Assembly: GCF_947491795.1 (NCBI RefSeq)
Contig: NZ_CANLKW010000003.1
Span: 124,001 to 188,000, forward strand
DNA length: 64,000 nucleotides
Reading direction: 5' to 3'
Origin: an uncultured Roseobacter sp.
GTDB taxonomy: Bacteria > Pseudomonadota > Alphaproteobacteria > Rhodobacterales > Rhodobacteraceae
Below the pieces are notes generated by a model. The model ran no database searches. It saw only the letters and a list, made by a program, of their open reading frames with translations, and was not told the origin of the DNA. The position numbers and the translations under genes were made by a program. Shown here one piece after another: positions 8,349-18,127 of the stretch (position 1 is the first letter of the stretch; each line of letters opens with the position of its first letter).

Positions 8349-9749
8349 TTACCCTGCGAGTGATGGCAGGAAGAGCACGATCCCGGGAAAGGCAACCAAC
8401 AGGGCGATGGTCACCGCATCGGCCACAAAGAACGGTGTCACACCCTTGAAAACATCCTGCACTGTCAGGTCATCGCGCACGCCTGCGACGACGAAACAGT
8501 TCAGCCCGATGGGCGGTGTAATCAGACAGAACTCGGCCATTTTGACCACCAGAATACCGAACCAGATCGCGCACATCGGACCGGACATGCCAAAGGCACT
8601 GTCAGCGGCACTGACGAACTCCCCGCCGTTCAGCGCCATTACGGCCGGGTAGACGACGGGCAGCGTCAGCAGCAGCATGCCGATGGCGTCCATGAACATG
8701 CCCAGAACCGCATAAGCCAGCAGGATGCAGATCAGGATCAGCATCGGCGACATTTCGAGCGCGGTGATCCAGGCGGCAAAGGCTTCGGGCAGTTCCGCAA
8801 AACCCAGAAAACGCACATAGATCAGCACACCCCAGATGATCGAAAAGATCATCACCGTCAGTTTGGCGGTATCCAGCAGCGCCACTTTGAGCTGTTGCCA
8901 GCGCATGCCGCGATAAAGCGCCATCAGAAAGATGATGAAAGCGCCGATTGCGCCACCTTCTGTTGGTGTGCCCCAGGCGTCTCCGAACGGGTTATAGACA
9001 AAGAAGATGATAATCACGACCACCGCGAAAATCGGCAGCGCCGGAGGCAGGGATTCAAAACGTTCACGCCATGTAAAGCCACCAACAGGCGGACCGACTG
9101 TTTTGAAGATCACTGCTATTCCGATAATCAGGATGGCATATACGACCGCCGAGAACATGCCGGGCAAAAAGCCCGCAAGCAGCAGTTTGCCCACGTCCTG
9201 CTCGACGATGATCGCATAGATCACCAGAATGGCCGACGGCGGGATCAGCGAGGCGAGAGTACCACCGGCGGCAACAACCCCCGCGGCGAACTGTTTGTTG
9301 TAACCGATCTTGAGCATTTCCGGGATCGCAATACGCGCGAAAACGGCCGCCGTGGCAACCGACGCCCCCGACACCGCGGCAAAACCTGCTGTGGCAAAAA
9401 CGGTAGAGACGGCCAGACCGCCAGGCACCCAGGCGATCCACCGTTTGGCGGCTGTAAACAGCGCCGTTGTCAGCTTTGCGTGATAGGCCAGATAGCCGAT
9501 CATGATGAAAACAGGGATCAGGCTGAGGACCTGTGCGGACACTTTGGAATGCGGGGTCAGACCTGCGATTTTGACACTGATCTCCAGTGCCTTGCCAAAG
9601 CGCTCCGGGTCATAGTCAAACCCGTTCCAGCGCAGCCAGACAAGGCCGACAAACCCGGCAAGCGCGGCGGCAAAGGCCACGCGCATCCCAAGCACAACCA
9701 TGACCAGCAGACCACCACTGACCCAGAGGCCAATCTCGATCGGTTCCAT
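8349..9749 (-). CDS. dctM: TRAP transporter large permease (DctM family)
   Basis: A 466-residue membrane protein with the 12-13 hydrophobic segments of DctM/TRAP large subunits, including VSGASVATAAVFARIAIPEM and GGTLASLIPPSAILVIYAIIVEQ, which are highly conserved in the family. It forms the ion-coupled translocation channel for the solute delivered by the periplasmic binding protein. Its start overlaps the small-permease stop by one base. It is the last gene of a three-gene operon in the order P-Q-M. The substrate is unknown, and no catabolic gene is fused or directly coupled to it. Confidence 0.9.
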   Translation of the reverse strand: MEPIEIGLWVSGGLLVMVVLGMRVAFAAALAGFVGLVWLRWNGFDYDPERFGKALEISVKIAGLTPHSKVSAQVLSLIPVFIMIGYLAYHAKLTTALFTAAKRWIAWVPGGLAVSTVFATAGFAAVSGASVATAAVFARIAIPEMLKIGYNKQFAAGVVAAGGTLASLIPPSAILVIYAIIVEQDVGKLLLAGFLPGMFSAVVYAILIIGIAVIFKTVGPPVGGFTWRERFESLPPALPIFAVVVIIIFFVYNPFGDAWGTPTEGGAIGAFIIFLMALYRGMRWQQLKVALLDTAKLTVMIFSIIWGVLIYVRFLGFAELPEAFAAWITALEMSPMLILICILLAYAVLGMFMDAIGMLLLTLPVVYPAVMALNGGEFVSAADSAFGMSGPMCAIWFGILVVKMAEFCLITPPIGLNCFVVAGVRDDLTVQDVFKGVTPFFVADAVTIALLVAFPGIVLFLPSLAG

Positions 9750-10378
9750 CAGTCAGAGCCCTCCAGCGCTTCTGCCTCGAGCCGAGCCTGTTCGGCGACC
9801 GACAGGTTCAGCGGCACAGCGACGGGGTTTTCAAGCCCCAGCACAAGCGCACGACCATAGCCCCAGGCCTGCAACAACAGCCGCAGAACCAGAACGCCAA
9901 AAGCAATCGGCACCACCAGTTTCGACGGCCAGATCGGCAGACCGATATCGATGGAGCTGTCACGGCTGCACAGCGGACGGGCGCAGTCAAAAGACCGGTC
10001 AAAATGGTCCCATGCACCCCAGGTCAGCGCCACAATCAGCACCAGAATGAGCAGGACCGACAAAAGCTCAAAAAACCACAGCATCCGGCCCCTGAGCGCG
10101 CTGACCAGCATGTCCATGCGGACGTGCGTGCCGTCTCGCTGGACAAAGGACACGCCCATAATCGCAATGATCGGCATCGCCGCTTCGATATAGTCCACAT
10201 ATCCCGCCAGCGGAGACGCAAAGAATTTGCGCCCGGTCACAGACCATGCAGCCAGAAACATAAGTGAGAAAATCGCAAGACCGCTCAGCAGCGCGCAAAA
10301 GCGTTCGATTGGTAATAATGCTCGATCCAGCCTGCTCAGCAGACTGGAATCTTCGAGCACCGCAGCTGATCCTGCCAT
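9749..10378 (-). CDS. dctQ: TRAP transporter small permease (DctQ family)
   Basis: A 209-residue protein with four hydrophobic segments in the DctQ layout, including FSLMFLAAWSVTGRKFFASPLAGYVDYIEAAM, the conserved first part of the domain. It partners with the large permease to form the membrane complex. Its start follows the binding-protein gene after a 62-base spacer that holds a stem-loop. The stop is coupled to the large permease. Confidence 0.88.
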   Translation of the reverse strand: MAGSAAVLEDSSLLSRLDRALLPIERFCALLSGLAIFSLMFLAAWSVTGRKFFASPLAGYVDYIEAAMPIIAIMGVSFVQRDGTHVRMDMLVSALRGRMLWFFELLSVLLILVLIVALTWGAWDHFDRSFDCARPLCSRDSSIDIGLPIWPSKLVVPIAFGVLVLRLLLQAWGYGRALVLGLENPVAVPLNLSVAEQARLEAEALEGSD

Positions 10379-10408
10379 TGCTCTGCCCCCCGGTCGTCTT
10401 ATTGAAAA

Positions 10409-10433
10409 GGGCCGCCCCGGTCAGGGACGGCCC
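10409..10433 (-). promoter_or_regulatory. Intercistronic stem-loop between binding protein and permeases
   Basis: GGGCCG at 10409-10414 pairs with CGGCCC at 10428-10433, with an extra CCC/GGG pairing inside. No T-run follows. It probably protects the upstream dctP message or partly attenuates read-through, giving more binding protein than permease. Confidence 0.55.
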
Positions 10434-10440
10434 GGGTAAA

Positions 10441-11457
10441 TCAGCTGCCGCCTTTTGCTTCAGCCAGTGCATTGACCACCAGGTCATAGAGCTCCTGGCC
10501 TGGCAGGCCCTGAGATTCCATGTCAGCAATCCATGCGTTTTTGGCAGGTTCTGCCGCAATCGTGCGGAACTCGGCAATAACAGCTTCGTCGATCTCGACT
10601 TTCTGAACACCTTTTTCCTCGAGCACGGAATCCCATCGCTCGAGCAGTTCAGCATAGTTGGACAGGTAGTGCGCGATGGCTTCATCAACCGAGCTGTCCA
10701 GTGCTTCGCGGTGCGCATCCGACAGCGACTCGTAGGCGTCGATGTTCACCACAACGGGGCAGTTCACGGTGCCGGGGTTGAGGTTCGCCGTCCACCAGTC
10801 CGCCTGGTTGATCGTGCCAAAGCTCAGGTGCGCGTGCTGGGCAAAGGCCACTGTGTCCACAACGCCGCCTTCCATCGCCTGATAGGCTTCGGTTGCTGTG
10901 ACGGATGTCGGTACGCCGCCCACGGCTTTGAACGCTTCGCCCAGGCCACCGGTTGCACGGACACGCATGCCTTCAAAATCGGCCAGTTCGTCACGGGGCT
11001 CGCCTGTGCCGACCAGGTTGTACTGCGGCATCGGCGAGGTCATCAGCAGTTTTGCGTTCCACTGTGCCATTTCTTCTGTGGCTGCAGGGTGCGCATAGAC
11101 CGCTTTGGACACTGCGACTTCCTGCTCCAGGTTCTCGACCCCCAGGAACGGCAGTTCCAGAACGGTGATCACGCGGTTTTTGTCACGGTGATACCCCGCG
11201 CAGAACTGCGCCATCTCGAACGCGCCAATGGAAATACCATCGAGATTTTCACGGTTCTTGCTCAAACCGCCGTAGCTGACGTTCATCGTGAATTCGCCGC
11301 CCGTTTTTTCGGACACCAGCTCGGCAAGTTTTTCAACATGCTCTGTGAACGCGCGCCGCTTTCCCCAGACGGAAACGTTCCATTCTGTAGCTGCGGCCTC
11401 GGATACAAATGCGAAGCTTATGGCGCCAACCGCTGCGGCGCTGAGTAATCTGTTCAT
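10441..11457 (-). CDS. dctP: TRAP transporter solute-binding protein (DctP family)
   Basis: A 338-residue periplasmic protein. The ATG at 11455-11457 was chosen because it has an AGGGAG ribosome site and opens a clear signal peptide (MNRLLSAAAVGAISFAFVSEAAA) before EWNVSVWGKR. The DctP ligand region FEGMRVRATGGLGEAFKAVGGVPTSVTATEAYQAMEGGVVD is intact, with the conserved Arg that salt-bridges a carboxylate ligand. It probably binds an organic acid. It is the first gene of the operon and is divergent from acetyl-CoA synthetase. Confidence 0.9.
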   Translation of the reverse strand: MNRLLSAAAVGAISFAFVSEAAATEWNVSVWGKRRAFTEHVEKLAELVSEKTGGEFTMNVSYGGLSKNRENLDGISIGAFEMAQFCAGYHRDKNRVITVLELPFLGVENLEQEVAVSKAVYAHPAATEEMAQWNAKLLMTSPMPQYNLVGTGEPRDELADFEGMRVRATGGLGEAFKAVGGVPTSVTATEAYQAMEGGVVDTVAFAQHAHLSFGTINQADWWTANLNPGTVNCPVVVNIDAYESLSDAHREALDSSVDEAIAHYLSNYAELLERWDSVLEEKGVQKVEIDEAVIAEFRTIAAEPAKNAWIADMESQGLPGQELYDLVVNALAEAKGGS

Positions 11458-11893
11458 ATGTTTCTCCCTGTTTGCACACCTCACAAGGGGCGTGCTTGGC
11501 GCAAAACTAGTACCGCAGGCTCCTGGTGCCAAGCCCTGAAACGCGCATCACCCAGGGGCGCTCGGCGATGCAGTATCATTCGTCCGGGCGGCTGATCCCT
11601 TTTGCACTTATGCTGCAGAGCAGAACACAACCCGAACGGGAGCCAGCGCCAAAAGCAGGAATTGACAGTCAATCCGCAGGAAAGACGCAGAAAATTGCGC
11701 CGATATCAAAATGCTTTACAGATGCCGCAAATGCGAAATCAACAAATTTACAATTAAACCTATATATTCCGGTGGGTTATTCACTTCTTTTCAGATAACG
11801 GTATGATCCGCGCACATCTGCCCGCTGATCCGCCCTGTGCCAGGGATGAGAAACCTGCGGTGCGGCGAATATAACTTCTGGGGGGACACCTGA
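11458..11893. promoter_or_regulatory. Divergent promoter region between dctP and acs, with a palindrome
   Basis: About 436 bases with no gene. The right half is AT-rich. A perfect 13-base palindrome (ATTGACAGTCAAT) lies at 11661-11673, with a TTGACA hexamer inside it, so a bound regulator would block a -35 element if that hexamer is used. The acs ATG at 11894 follows a GGGGGGA ribosome site. Confidence 0.5.
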
Positions 11894-13855
11894 ATGGCCG
11901 ATACCGGTTCCGCGCAAAAAACCTTTCCACCATCTGCTGAAATGACTGCCCGGGCACATATCGACGGCGCAAAGTATGATCAGATGTATACCGCCTCTGT
12001 CACTGACCCGGACGCATTCTGGCGCAGCGAGGCCGAGAGGATCGACTGGATCAAGCCCTTTACGCAGGTCAAGGATATCGACTTCACGCTCGGAAACGTG
12101 TCGATCAACTGGTACGCGGACGGCACGCTCAATGTTTCGGCCAACTGCATCGACCGGCATCTTGAAACACGCGGTGACCAGACGGCGATCATCTGGGAGC
12201 CTGACAGCCCGGAGGACACGGCAAAGCACATCACCTATCGTGAGCTGCACACCTCCGTCAGCAAAATGGCCAACGTACTCAAAGATATGGGCGTCGCCAA
12301 AGGCGACCGCGTCATCATTTACATGCCGATGATCCCAGAGGCCGCTTATGCCATGCTGGCCTGTGCACGGATTGGCGCAATCCACTCGATTGTCTTTGCC
12401 GGCTTCTCTCCGGACGCGCTGGCGGCCCGGGTCAACGGGTCCGAGGCAAAGGTTGTCATTACAGCAGACGAAGCCCCGCGCGGTGGCCGCAATACGCCGC
12501 TCAAAGCCAATGCAGACACGGCTCTGGCGCAATGCGCCGACAGCGTCAAATGCCTCGTGGTAAAGCGTACCGGCGGTCAGACAACATGGACCGAAGGCCG
12601 CGATTTTGATTACAACGCGCTGGCCGCAGAAGCCTCGGCGGATTGCCCGCCCGAGGAAATGGGCGCAGAGGATCCGCTCTTTATCCTGTACACATCCGGC
12701 TCTACCGGTATGCCCAAAGGCGTGGTGCACACCACCGGCGGCTATATCGTCTACGCCGCCATGACACATGAGATCACCTTTGACTATCACGAGGGTGATA
12801 TCTTCTGGTGCACCGCAGATGTCGGCTGGGTGACCGGCCACAGCTATATCGTCTACGGACCACTGGCCAACGGGGCCACCACCGTCATGTTCGAGGGGGT
12901 CCCCACCTATCCCGACGCCTCGCGTTTCTGGCAGGTCTGCGAAAAGCACAAAGTCAATCAGTTCTACACAGCACCAACAGCCATCCGCGCGCTGATGGGC
13001 CAGGGCAACCAGTTTGTTGAGGGCTGCGATCTGAGCGATCTGCGTGTCCTTGGCACGGTGGGTGAGCCCATCAATCCCGAGGCCTGGAACTGGTACAACA
13101 ACGTTGTGGGCAAGGGAAAATGCCCGATCGTTGACACATGGTGGCAGACCGAAACCGGCGGACACCTGATGACCCCGCTGCCCGGCGCGCATGCGATGAA
13201 ACCCGGCTCTGCGATGAAGCCGTTCTTTGGCATTAAACCCGTGGTGCTCGAACCCACATCCGGTGAAGTCATCGAAGGCAATGACGTGGAAGGTGTTCTG
13301 TGTATTGCGGACAGCTGGCCGGGTCAGATGCGGTCTGTCTGGGGGGATCACGAACGGTTCGAGAAGACCTATTTCTCGGATTACAAAGGATACTATTTCA
13401 CAGGTGATGGCTGCAAACGCGACGCGGACGGAGATTACTGGATCACCGGTCGTGTGGACGATGTGATCAACGTCTCGGGCCACCGGATGGGCACGGCCGA
13501 GGTGGAAAGCGCGCTGGTCGCGCATGCCAAAGTTGCCGAGGCTGCCGTGGTCGGCTATCCGCATGATATCAAAGGCCAGGGCATCTATTGCTATGTCACC
13601 CTGATGGGCGGCGAAGAGCCCTCCGAAGAGCTGCGCAAAGAGCTGCGGACCTGGGTCCGTCAGGAGATTGGCCCGATTGCCAGCCCGGACCTGATCCAGT
13701 GGGCACCGGGCCTGCCGAAAACCCGCTCTGGCAAAATCATGCGCCGTATTCTGCGTAAAATCGCTGAAAACGACTATGGCGCTCTGGGCGATACGTCGAC
13801 CCTTGCGGATCCGTCCGTAGTGGATGATCTGATCGACAACCGTATGAACCGCTGA
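11894..13855 (+). CDS. acs: Acetyl-CoA synthetase (AMP-forming)
   Basis: A full-length 653-residue acetate:CoA ligase, which converts acetate, ATP and CoA to acetyl-CoA via acetyl-AMP in the cytoplasm. The adenylate-forming motif [14 protein letters not shown] is near residue 265, and WWQTETGG (acyl pocket, with the family Trp) is near 415. [24 protein letters not shown] is the hinge, and the C-terminal TRSGKIMRR carries the catalytic Lys614, which is the site of regulatory acetylation in this family. A strong hairpin follows the stop. It stands alone and is divergent from the TRAP operon. Confidence 0.97.
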   Translation: MADTGSAQKTFPPSAEMTARAHIDGAKYDQMYTASVTDPDAFWRSEAERIDWIKPFTQVKDIDFTLGNVSINWYADGTLNVSANCIDRHLETRGDQTAIIWEPDSPEDTAKHITYRELHTSVSKMANVLKDMGVAKGDRVIIYMPMIPEAAYAMLACARIGAIHSIVFAGFSPDALAARVNGSEAKVVITADEAPRGGRNTPLKANADTALAQCADSVKCLVVKRTGGQTTWTEGRDFDYNALAAEASADCPPEEMGAEDPLFILYTSGSTGMPKGVVHTTGGYIVYAAMTHEITFDYHEGDIFWCTADVGWVTGHSYIVYGPLANGATTVMFEGVPTYPDASRFWQVCEKHKVNQFYTAPTAIRALMGQGNQFVEGCDLSDLRVLGTVGEPINPEAWNWYNNVVGKGKCPIVDTWWQTETGGHLMTPLPGAHAMKPGSAMKPFFGIKPVVLEPTSGEVIEGNDVEGVLCIADSWPGQMRSVWGDHERFEKTYFSDYKGYYFTGDGCKRDADGDYWITGRVDDVINVSGHRMGTAEVESALVAHAKVAEAAVVGYPHDIKGQGIYCYVTLMGGEEPSEELRKELRTWVRQEIGPIASPDLIQWAPGLPKTRSGKIMRRILRKIAENDYGALGDTSTLADPSVVDDLIDNRMNR

Positions 13856-13876
13856 TGACAGCACGCGACACTCTGA

Positions 13877-13911
13877 CCGCGCGGCCCACGAGCCGCGCGG
13901 TTGCGTTTTAA
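13877..13911 (+). terminator. Rho-independent terminator after acs
   Basis: A 9-base stem (CCGCGCGGC at 13877-13885, GCCGCGCGG at 13892-13900) with a 6-base loop, followed by TTGCGTTTTA. Confidence 0.85.
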
Positions 13912-13958
13912 ACGGTCGAAATCGTTTGGTGCGCCTTGCCCGCACAGGTGCGGGCGTT

Positions 13959-14522
13959 ATGTCGAAGCTGAACAGCGCTCTGAGGACGCAACAGCCCGTG
14001 GCAGATACTCCCCTGAACTTTGAGCCGTCGCCTGACGACACCGGCAACCTGCGCCGCGCTTTCGGCTGCTATGCAACGGGCGTGACCGTGATCACCACAG
14101 AACGGCCCGAAGGCAGTCTGGGCATGACGGCAAACTCTTTTTCTTCGGTGTCGCTGGACCCACCGCTTGTTCTGTGGTGCCCGGCAAAAAATTCAAAACG
14201 TCACAATGCCTTTGTTGAGGCAGAGCGTTTTTCAATCCACGTTCTGGCGGCGGATCAGCTGCATGTTGCCCGTCATTTTGCGACCAGCGGCGATGGTTTC
14301 AGCACAGCCGACTGGGCCCCGGGGGCGGACGGCAGACCCATATTGCGCAACTGCCTCGCCGCCTTTGATTGCGTGCCTTACGCCGTGCATCCGGCGGGCG
14401 ATCACTCGCTTGTTCTGGGGCTGGTCAGAAAAGTGACGCTGAACAACCGCAACGCACCCGGTCTGTTATTTGACCAGGGCCGGTTCGGCAGCTTTACGGA
14501 AACGACGCTTACCGCTCAGTAG
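13959..14522 (+). CDS. Flavin reductase-like (FMN-binding split barrel) protein
   Basis: A 187-residue protein of the flavin reductase domain family. The core begins RRAFGCYATGVTVITT, continues with GMTANSFSSVSLDPPLVLWCPAKNS, and ends GDHSLVLGLVRKV...LLFDQGRFGSF. Members reduce FMN/FAD with NAD(P)H for partner monooxygenases. The ATG at 13959 was preferred over an upstream TTG, and both are in frame. It closely parallels the flavin reductase at 48071-48598, sharing GMTANSFSSVSLDP and LVLWCPAK. No monooxygenase is adjacent, so the partner is unknown. Its 3' end overlaps the convergent tamB by 7 bases. Confidence 0.85.
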   Translation: MSKLNSALRTQQPVADTPLNFEPSPDDTGNLRRAFGCYATGVTVITTERPEGSLGMTANSFSSVSLDPPLVLWCPAKNSKRHNAFVEAERFSIHVLAADQLHVARHFATSGDGFSTADWAPGADGRPILRNCLAAFDCVPYAVHPAGDHSLVLGLVRKVTLNNRNAPGLLFDQGRFGSFTETTLTAQ

Positions 14523-17500
14523 TCGCGCTCAAAAAAGATGCCCACACCGGTGTTTCCGTCACCGTCGACGGACCCGCGCGCCTTGAAGGAATCCGTCAGG
14601 TCGATGTTCAGCGAAATCTCGGCATCACCGCCGGACGTGGTGACATCTGTGTAGACATTTTCGGAGATGTACTTGCCCGCACGTACTTCGGTCTCACCGC
14701 TGTCAGAGGTGGTGACATCAAAGTCATCGAGCCCGAAGCCTTCGCGCAGGTTGCCAATGATGCCTGAGCCGCCGCGGCCTGCCAGAGTGGCAACAGCGTT
14801 GGCCAGTTGCAGCGCCTGAAAGGCGGACAACTGGCTGATATCACGGCCAAAGAGCAGCTGCGCCAGCACTTCGTCCTCAGGCGCATCCGGATCAGAGACA
14901 AAAGACACCTCCAGATCATCGGCGGCCCCCTCGATCACAATGCTCGCCGTTCCGTCACGTGTCGTCGAGGTGGTTACAAAGCGGATATAGGGCGTCAGAC
15001 TGCCCAGAAACTGAACCGACCCTTCGGTCAGATCATAGCGTTTTGCCAGAATATCCAGGCGACCACGGACCAGATCAAACTGACCGGCAGAGATGATGCG
15101 CGCAGTGGTTCCGGTGATCTCAAGGTTCCCGCCCAGTTCAGCATCGAGGCCGCGCCCCCTTACGAAAATACGCCCCGGCGCATTGACCACAATGCCTAGG
15201 CCAAAGACAGGCCCACCGGCTGACGCCCCCTGCCCGCCGCTGTCAGGCTTTGGGATAACATCCGCGCGCCGGCGCGTCACATTAACATCCCCCGGCGCGC
15301 CGACATGTGTGATGGGCGGAATGCTCCCGATGCTGGTCAGCCCCGTCGAAGGCACCGTGACAGTCGTGTCGCCGATATTGATCTCTCCGCCGATACGCGC
15401 ACCGCCGCTGAGTGGGCCATTGATGCCGATATTGCCGTTCAGCGTCGTGGTATAGAGCCGCGGATCTGTCAGCACAGTATTGAGCAGCCGCACGGTCAGA
15501 TCAGCGGGCAGCGACCCGCCCAGACCCAGACTGCCACCGGCCTCGATCCTGCCACCCGCAACTACGTCACCGCCCATATCAATCTGAGCCCTGCCGCCGG
15601 ACAGATTGATCCTGGTGTCCAGTCCGGTCAGGCCAAGGCGCAGGTTCGGCGCAGTGAATGTAGCGCCGGAGGTCGTAATGCGCCCGCTGACAGCCTCGAG
15701 CCCCGGCGCGCCCTGCACGGCCAGATCAAACTGCGCCTGCCCCTGCAGACTGCGCGGCGCCAGAAAAGGCTGCGCGAGACCAAGTGGCAACGCGCCATCA
15801 ATCGTCATATCCAGCATCCCGTCCGGCGCGACAGTCCCTGCGATGTCAGCGCGCGTGCCCGAAGGACCGAGCGCCTCTGTATCCACGCGCCAGGCCTCAC
15901 CCGCCCGCGCGGCAAGGCCTTTGAGGTTCAGCGGACCCCGAATTTCCGGCACAAAAACCCCGATGTCCGGCAGATCCGCGGTGAAATTGACTGACGCGTC
16001 CGGTCCGGTGGCCAGACCATTGACGGCCACACGCGCCTGAAAGGGCCCGCCGGCTGTCGCATCGACACGGTAGCCCTGCGGAGATTGCCAGATACGCGCA
16101 GCGGCATCCAGCGGTCCGCTCGCCTGGGGGACCAGCGGGCTGATCTCTGGCAGGCTGACCGTGATGTTCATGTCTGCGTCCGGTCCGGTGACGAGGCCCG
16201 CCACAGTGAGCAACCCGTCATAGGGTGCCTCGACCTCACCGTCGACGGTCCAGCCGCGCGCATCCTGTGACGCTTCGGCCGTCACAACCACAGCGCCCTT
16301 ATACTGTGGCAGCACCAGCGCGATGTCAGAAAGGGCAGCCCTGCCTGCCACGGCGCTCTGACCACTTTGCAGCGATGCATCTGCGGCCACATCCAGAGCT
16401 GCATTGCGCAGCAGCAGATCGCGCACGAATGTGCCCGACTGATCCCGGACAGCCTGCAGCGACAGCTCCGTCCGCCCTTTCATCAGCGCATCTGCCTGTT
16501 CAATCTGCAGCGTGATATCATCTGTGCTGCCCGCAATCCGCAGATCAAATGTACCGGCCAGGGGCGTGATATTGCCGGACACTTCCAGATCAGCGGCCCC
16601 CGCAACCGGCTGCCCGGCCAGAGGTGCAAACCGCGAAAGGTCAGCAGCTTTGACGGCCAGTGTCAGTCGCGTTGGAAAGCCGCCATCGAGGCCGCGGATA
16701 ATGACATCGCCGTCCAGCCCGTAGTCCGCACCGGACACCCGCAAATCGCTGATCCGTATCGGCTGGCCTTCGATGTAGTTGATGTTGGCCTGGCCGGTCA
16801 CGCTGTCGCCGAGGGCCGTTGCCACATCCGGGTCTGCAAGCTCAATACCCGTGGCCGCCAGATCAAGGTCAGTGAGCAGCTGCCCGATGCTGCCCGGCGT
16901 CCCTTCGAGCGTACCATCCAGCCTCAGCTGCGTTCGGGCGATCTGCACGTCTTTCTGCACAAGATCACGGATGTCAAAGTCACCCCTGAGCATATCGCCG
17001 TTGGCCGCGTCAAAATCCACCGACAGGGTCACGGCACTGATGGTTGTTCCGGCATCTGTCCCCGGCAGAACAACAGGCTCGCCGCCCTTGCCGATCTGTC
17101 CGTCCACATCGATAAAAGCAGGCCACCCGTCTTCGTTGATGCGCACGCTGCCCTCAAGCTGTGCCGCCGCCGAACGCAGAGCAAAACGGCTGACATCCAC
17201 GGCACCGCTTGCCTCCAGCAGGGTATCCGCTGTCAGACCCACGTCCTGGCCAAAGAAATCGCGGTATTCCGGTGCCAGAATTGCGGTGATGTCGCCACCA
17301 ATCTCTGCAATGATACGCCGGTCCGGCGCTGCGCCTTCTGCCTCTGGGGTCAGGGCGATCAGGTCCACGCGCCCTGCCATCCGGGGCGCGCCATCCGTGG
17401 CCAGGTTGATCTCGGCCGTGAACGCATCGAGCGGGCCCTCGCCCGCAACACTGAGATCGACGGACGGGTCTCCCGGCAGGTTCAGCAGATGGGATGCGAT

Positions 17501-18127
17501 CCCTCCGGCTTCTTCCTCCAGATCGAGATCCAGCAGGATAATTTCGGTTTCCCGCGCAAACCCGGCCTTGAGCAAAAAACGCCCCGCAGCGCTGTCGAGG
17601 CGGTCAGCCGTCAGGTCCAGCTGTAGCCCGTCATCGTCCAGACGTGCCGCCGCCGCAACTTTCAGAACCGTCTCTTCGCCCAGCAAGGGAGCGCCCAGTT
17701 CAATGCGGCTGACCTCAAAGGCTTCGATATTGATGCTTACGGGCAGATCGGGCAGCGCAAATCCACCCGCCTCGGCTGCAGGCAGCTCCTCCGTTTCCTC
17801 CGCCTCTGGCAGACGGGGAAGTATCAGCGACGCGGCACTCAGCCTGTCCACCTGCAGGCGTCCGCGCAGCAGGGCGGCGCGGCTCCAGTTGAGCGTTACC
17901 TCTTCCAGCGTCAGCCAGATACCTTCGGCATCCGCGATCGTCATCCGGTCAAAAGACGCCTCTGAACTCAGCGCGCCGCGAAACCCGCTGATCTGGACAT
18001 CGCGCCCGGCACCGGAGAGCGCATCCTCTATCGTGCGGGTCAGAAAGCCGCCGCCGTCATCGTCCTGCGCAAAAGCAGCAGGCACCAGAAGGCACAAGGA
18101 AATCAGCAGACCAAGTAGATGTCTCAA
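14516..18127 (-). CDS. tamB: Translocation and assembly module inner-membrane component TamB
   Basis: A 1203-residue protein made of a long beta-helical array with repeated short beta-strands, an N-terminal hydrophobic anchor (HLLGLLISLCLLVPAAFA), and a C-terminal TamB domain from about residue 850. The hallmark ending is GRLDILAKRYDLTEGSVQFLGSLTPYIRF...LLFGRDISQLSAFQALQLA. It bridges the periplasm from inner membrane to TamA and takes part in outer-membrane protein insertion and lipid transport. The start is a TTG overlapping the tamA stop (TTGA), so the two are coupled. The stop overlaps the convergent flavin reductase. Confidence 0.93.
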   Translation of the reverse strand: MRHLLGLLISLCLLVPAAFAQDDDGGGFLTRTIEDALSGAGRDVQISGFRGALSSEASFDRMTIADAEGIWLTLEEVTLNWSRAALLRGRLQVDRLSAASLILPRLPEAEETEELPAAEAGGFALPDLPVSINIEAFEVSRIELGAPLLGEETVLKVAAAARLDDDGLQLDLTADRLDSAAGRFLLKAGFARETEIILLDLDLEEEAGGIASHLLNLPGDPSVDLSVAGEGPLDAFTAEINLATDGAPRMAGRVDLIALTPEAEGAAPDRRIIAEIGGDITAILAPEYRDFFGQDVGLTADTLLEASGAVDVSRFALRSAAAQLEGSVRINEDGWPAFIDVDGQIGKGGEPVVLPGTDAGTTISAVTLSVDFDAANGDMLRGDFDIRDLVQKDVQIARTQLRLDGTLEGTPGSIGQLLTDLDLAATGIELADPDVATALGDSVTGQANINYIEGQPIRISDLRVSGADYGLDGDVIIRGLDGGFPTRLTLAVKAADLSRFAPLAGQPVAGAADLEVSGNITPLAGTFDLRIAGSTDDITLQIEQADALMKGRTELSLQAVRDQSGTFVRDLLLRNAALDVAADASLQSGQSAVAGRAALSDIALVLPQYKGAVVVTAEASQDARGWTVDGEVEAPYDGLLTVAGLVTGPDADMNITVSLPEISPLVPQASGPLDAAARIWQSPQGYRVDATAGGPFQARVAVNGLATGPDASVNFTADLPDIGVFVPEIRGPLNLKGLAARAGEAWRVDTEALGPSGTRADIAGTVAPDGMLDMTIDGALPLGLAQPFLAPRSLQGQAQFDLAVQGAPGLEAVSGRITTSGATFTAPNLRLGLTGLDTRINLSGGRAQIDMGGDVVAGGRIEAGGSLGLGGSLPADLTVRLLNTVLTDPRLYTTTLNGNIGINGPLSGGARIGGEINIGDTTVTVPSTGLTSIGSIPPITHVGAPGDVNVTRRRADVIPKPDSGGQGASAGGPVFGLGIVVNAPGRIFVRGRGLDAELGGNLEITGTTARIISAGQFDLVRGRLDILAKRYDLTEGSVQFLGSLTPYIRFVTTSTTRDGTASIVIEGAADDLEVSFVSDPDAPEDEVLAQLLFGRDISQLSAFQALQLANAVATLAGRGGSGIIGNLREGFGLDDFDVTTSDSGETEVRAGKYISENVYTDVTTSGGDAEISLNIDLTDSFKARGSVDGDGNTGVGIFFERDY

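Noticed and set aside
11777..14047. Long minus-strand open frame (756 codons) opposite acs
   Set aside because: Antisense shadow of acetyl-CoA synthetase, without motifs.
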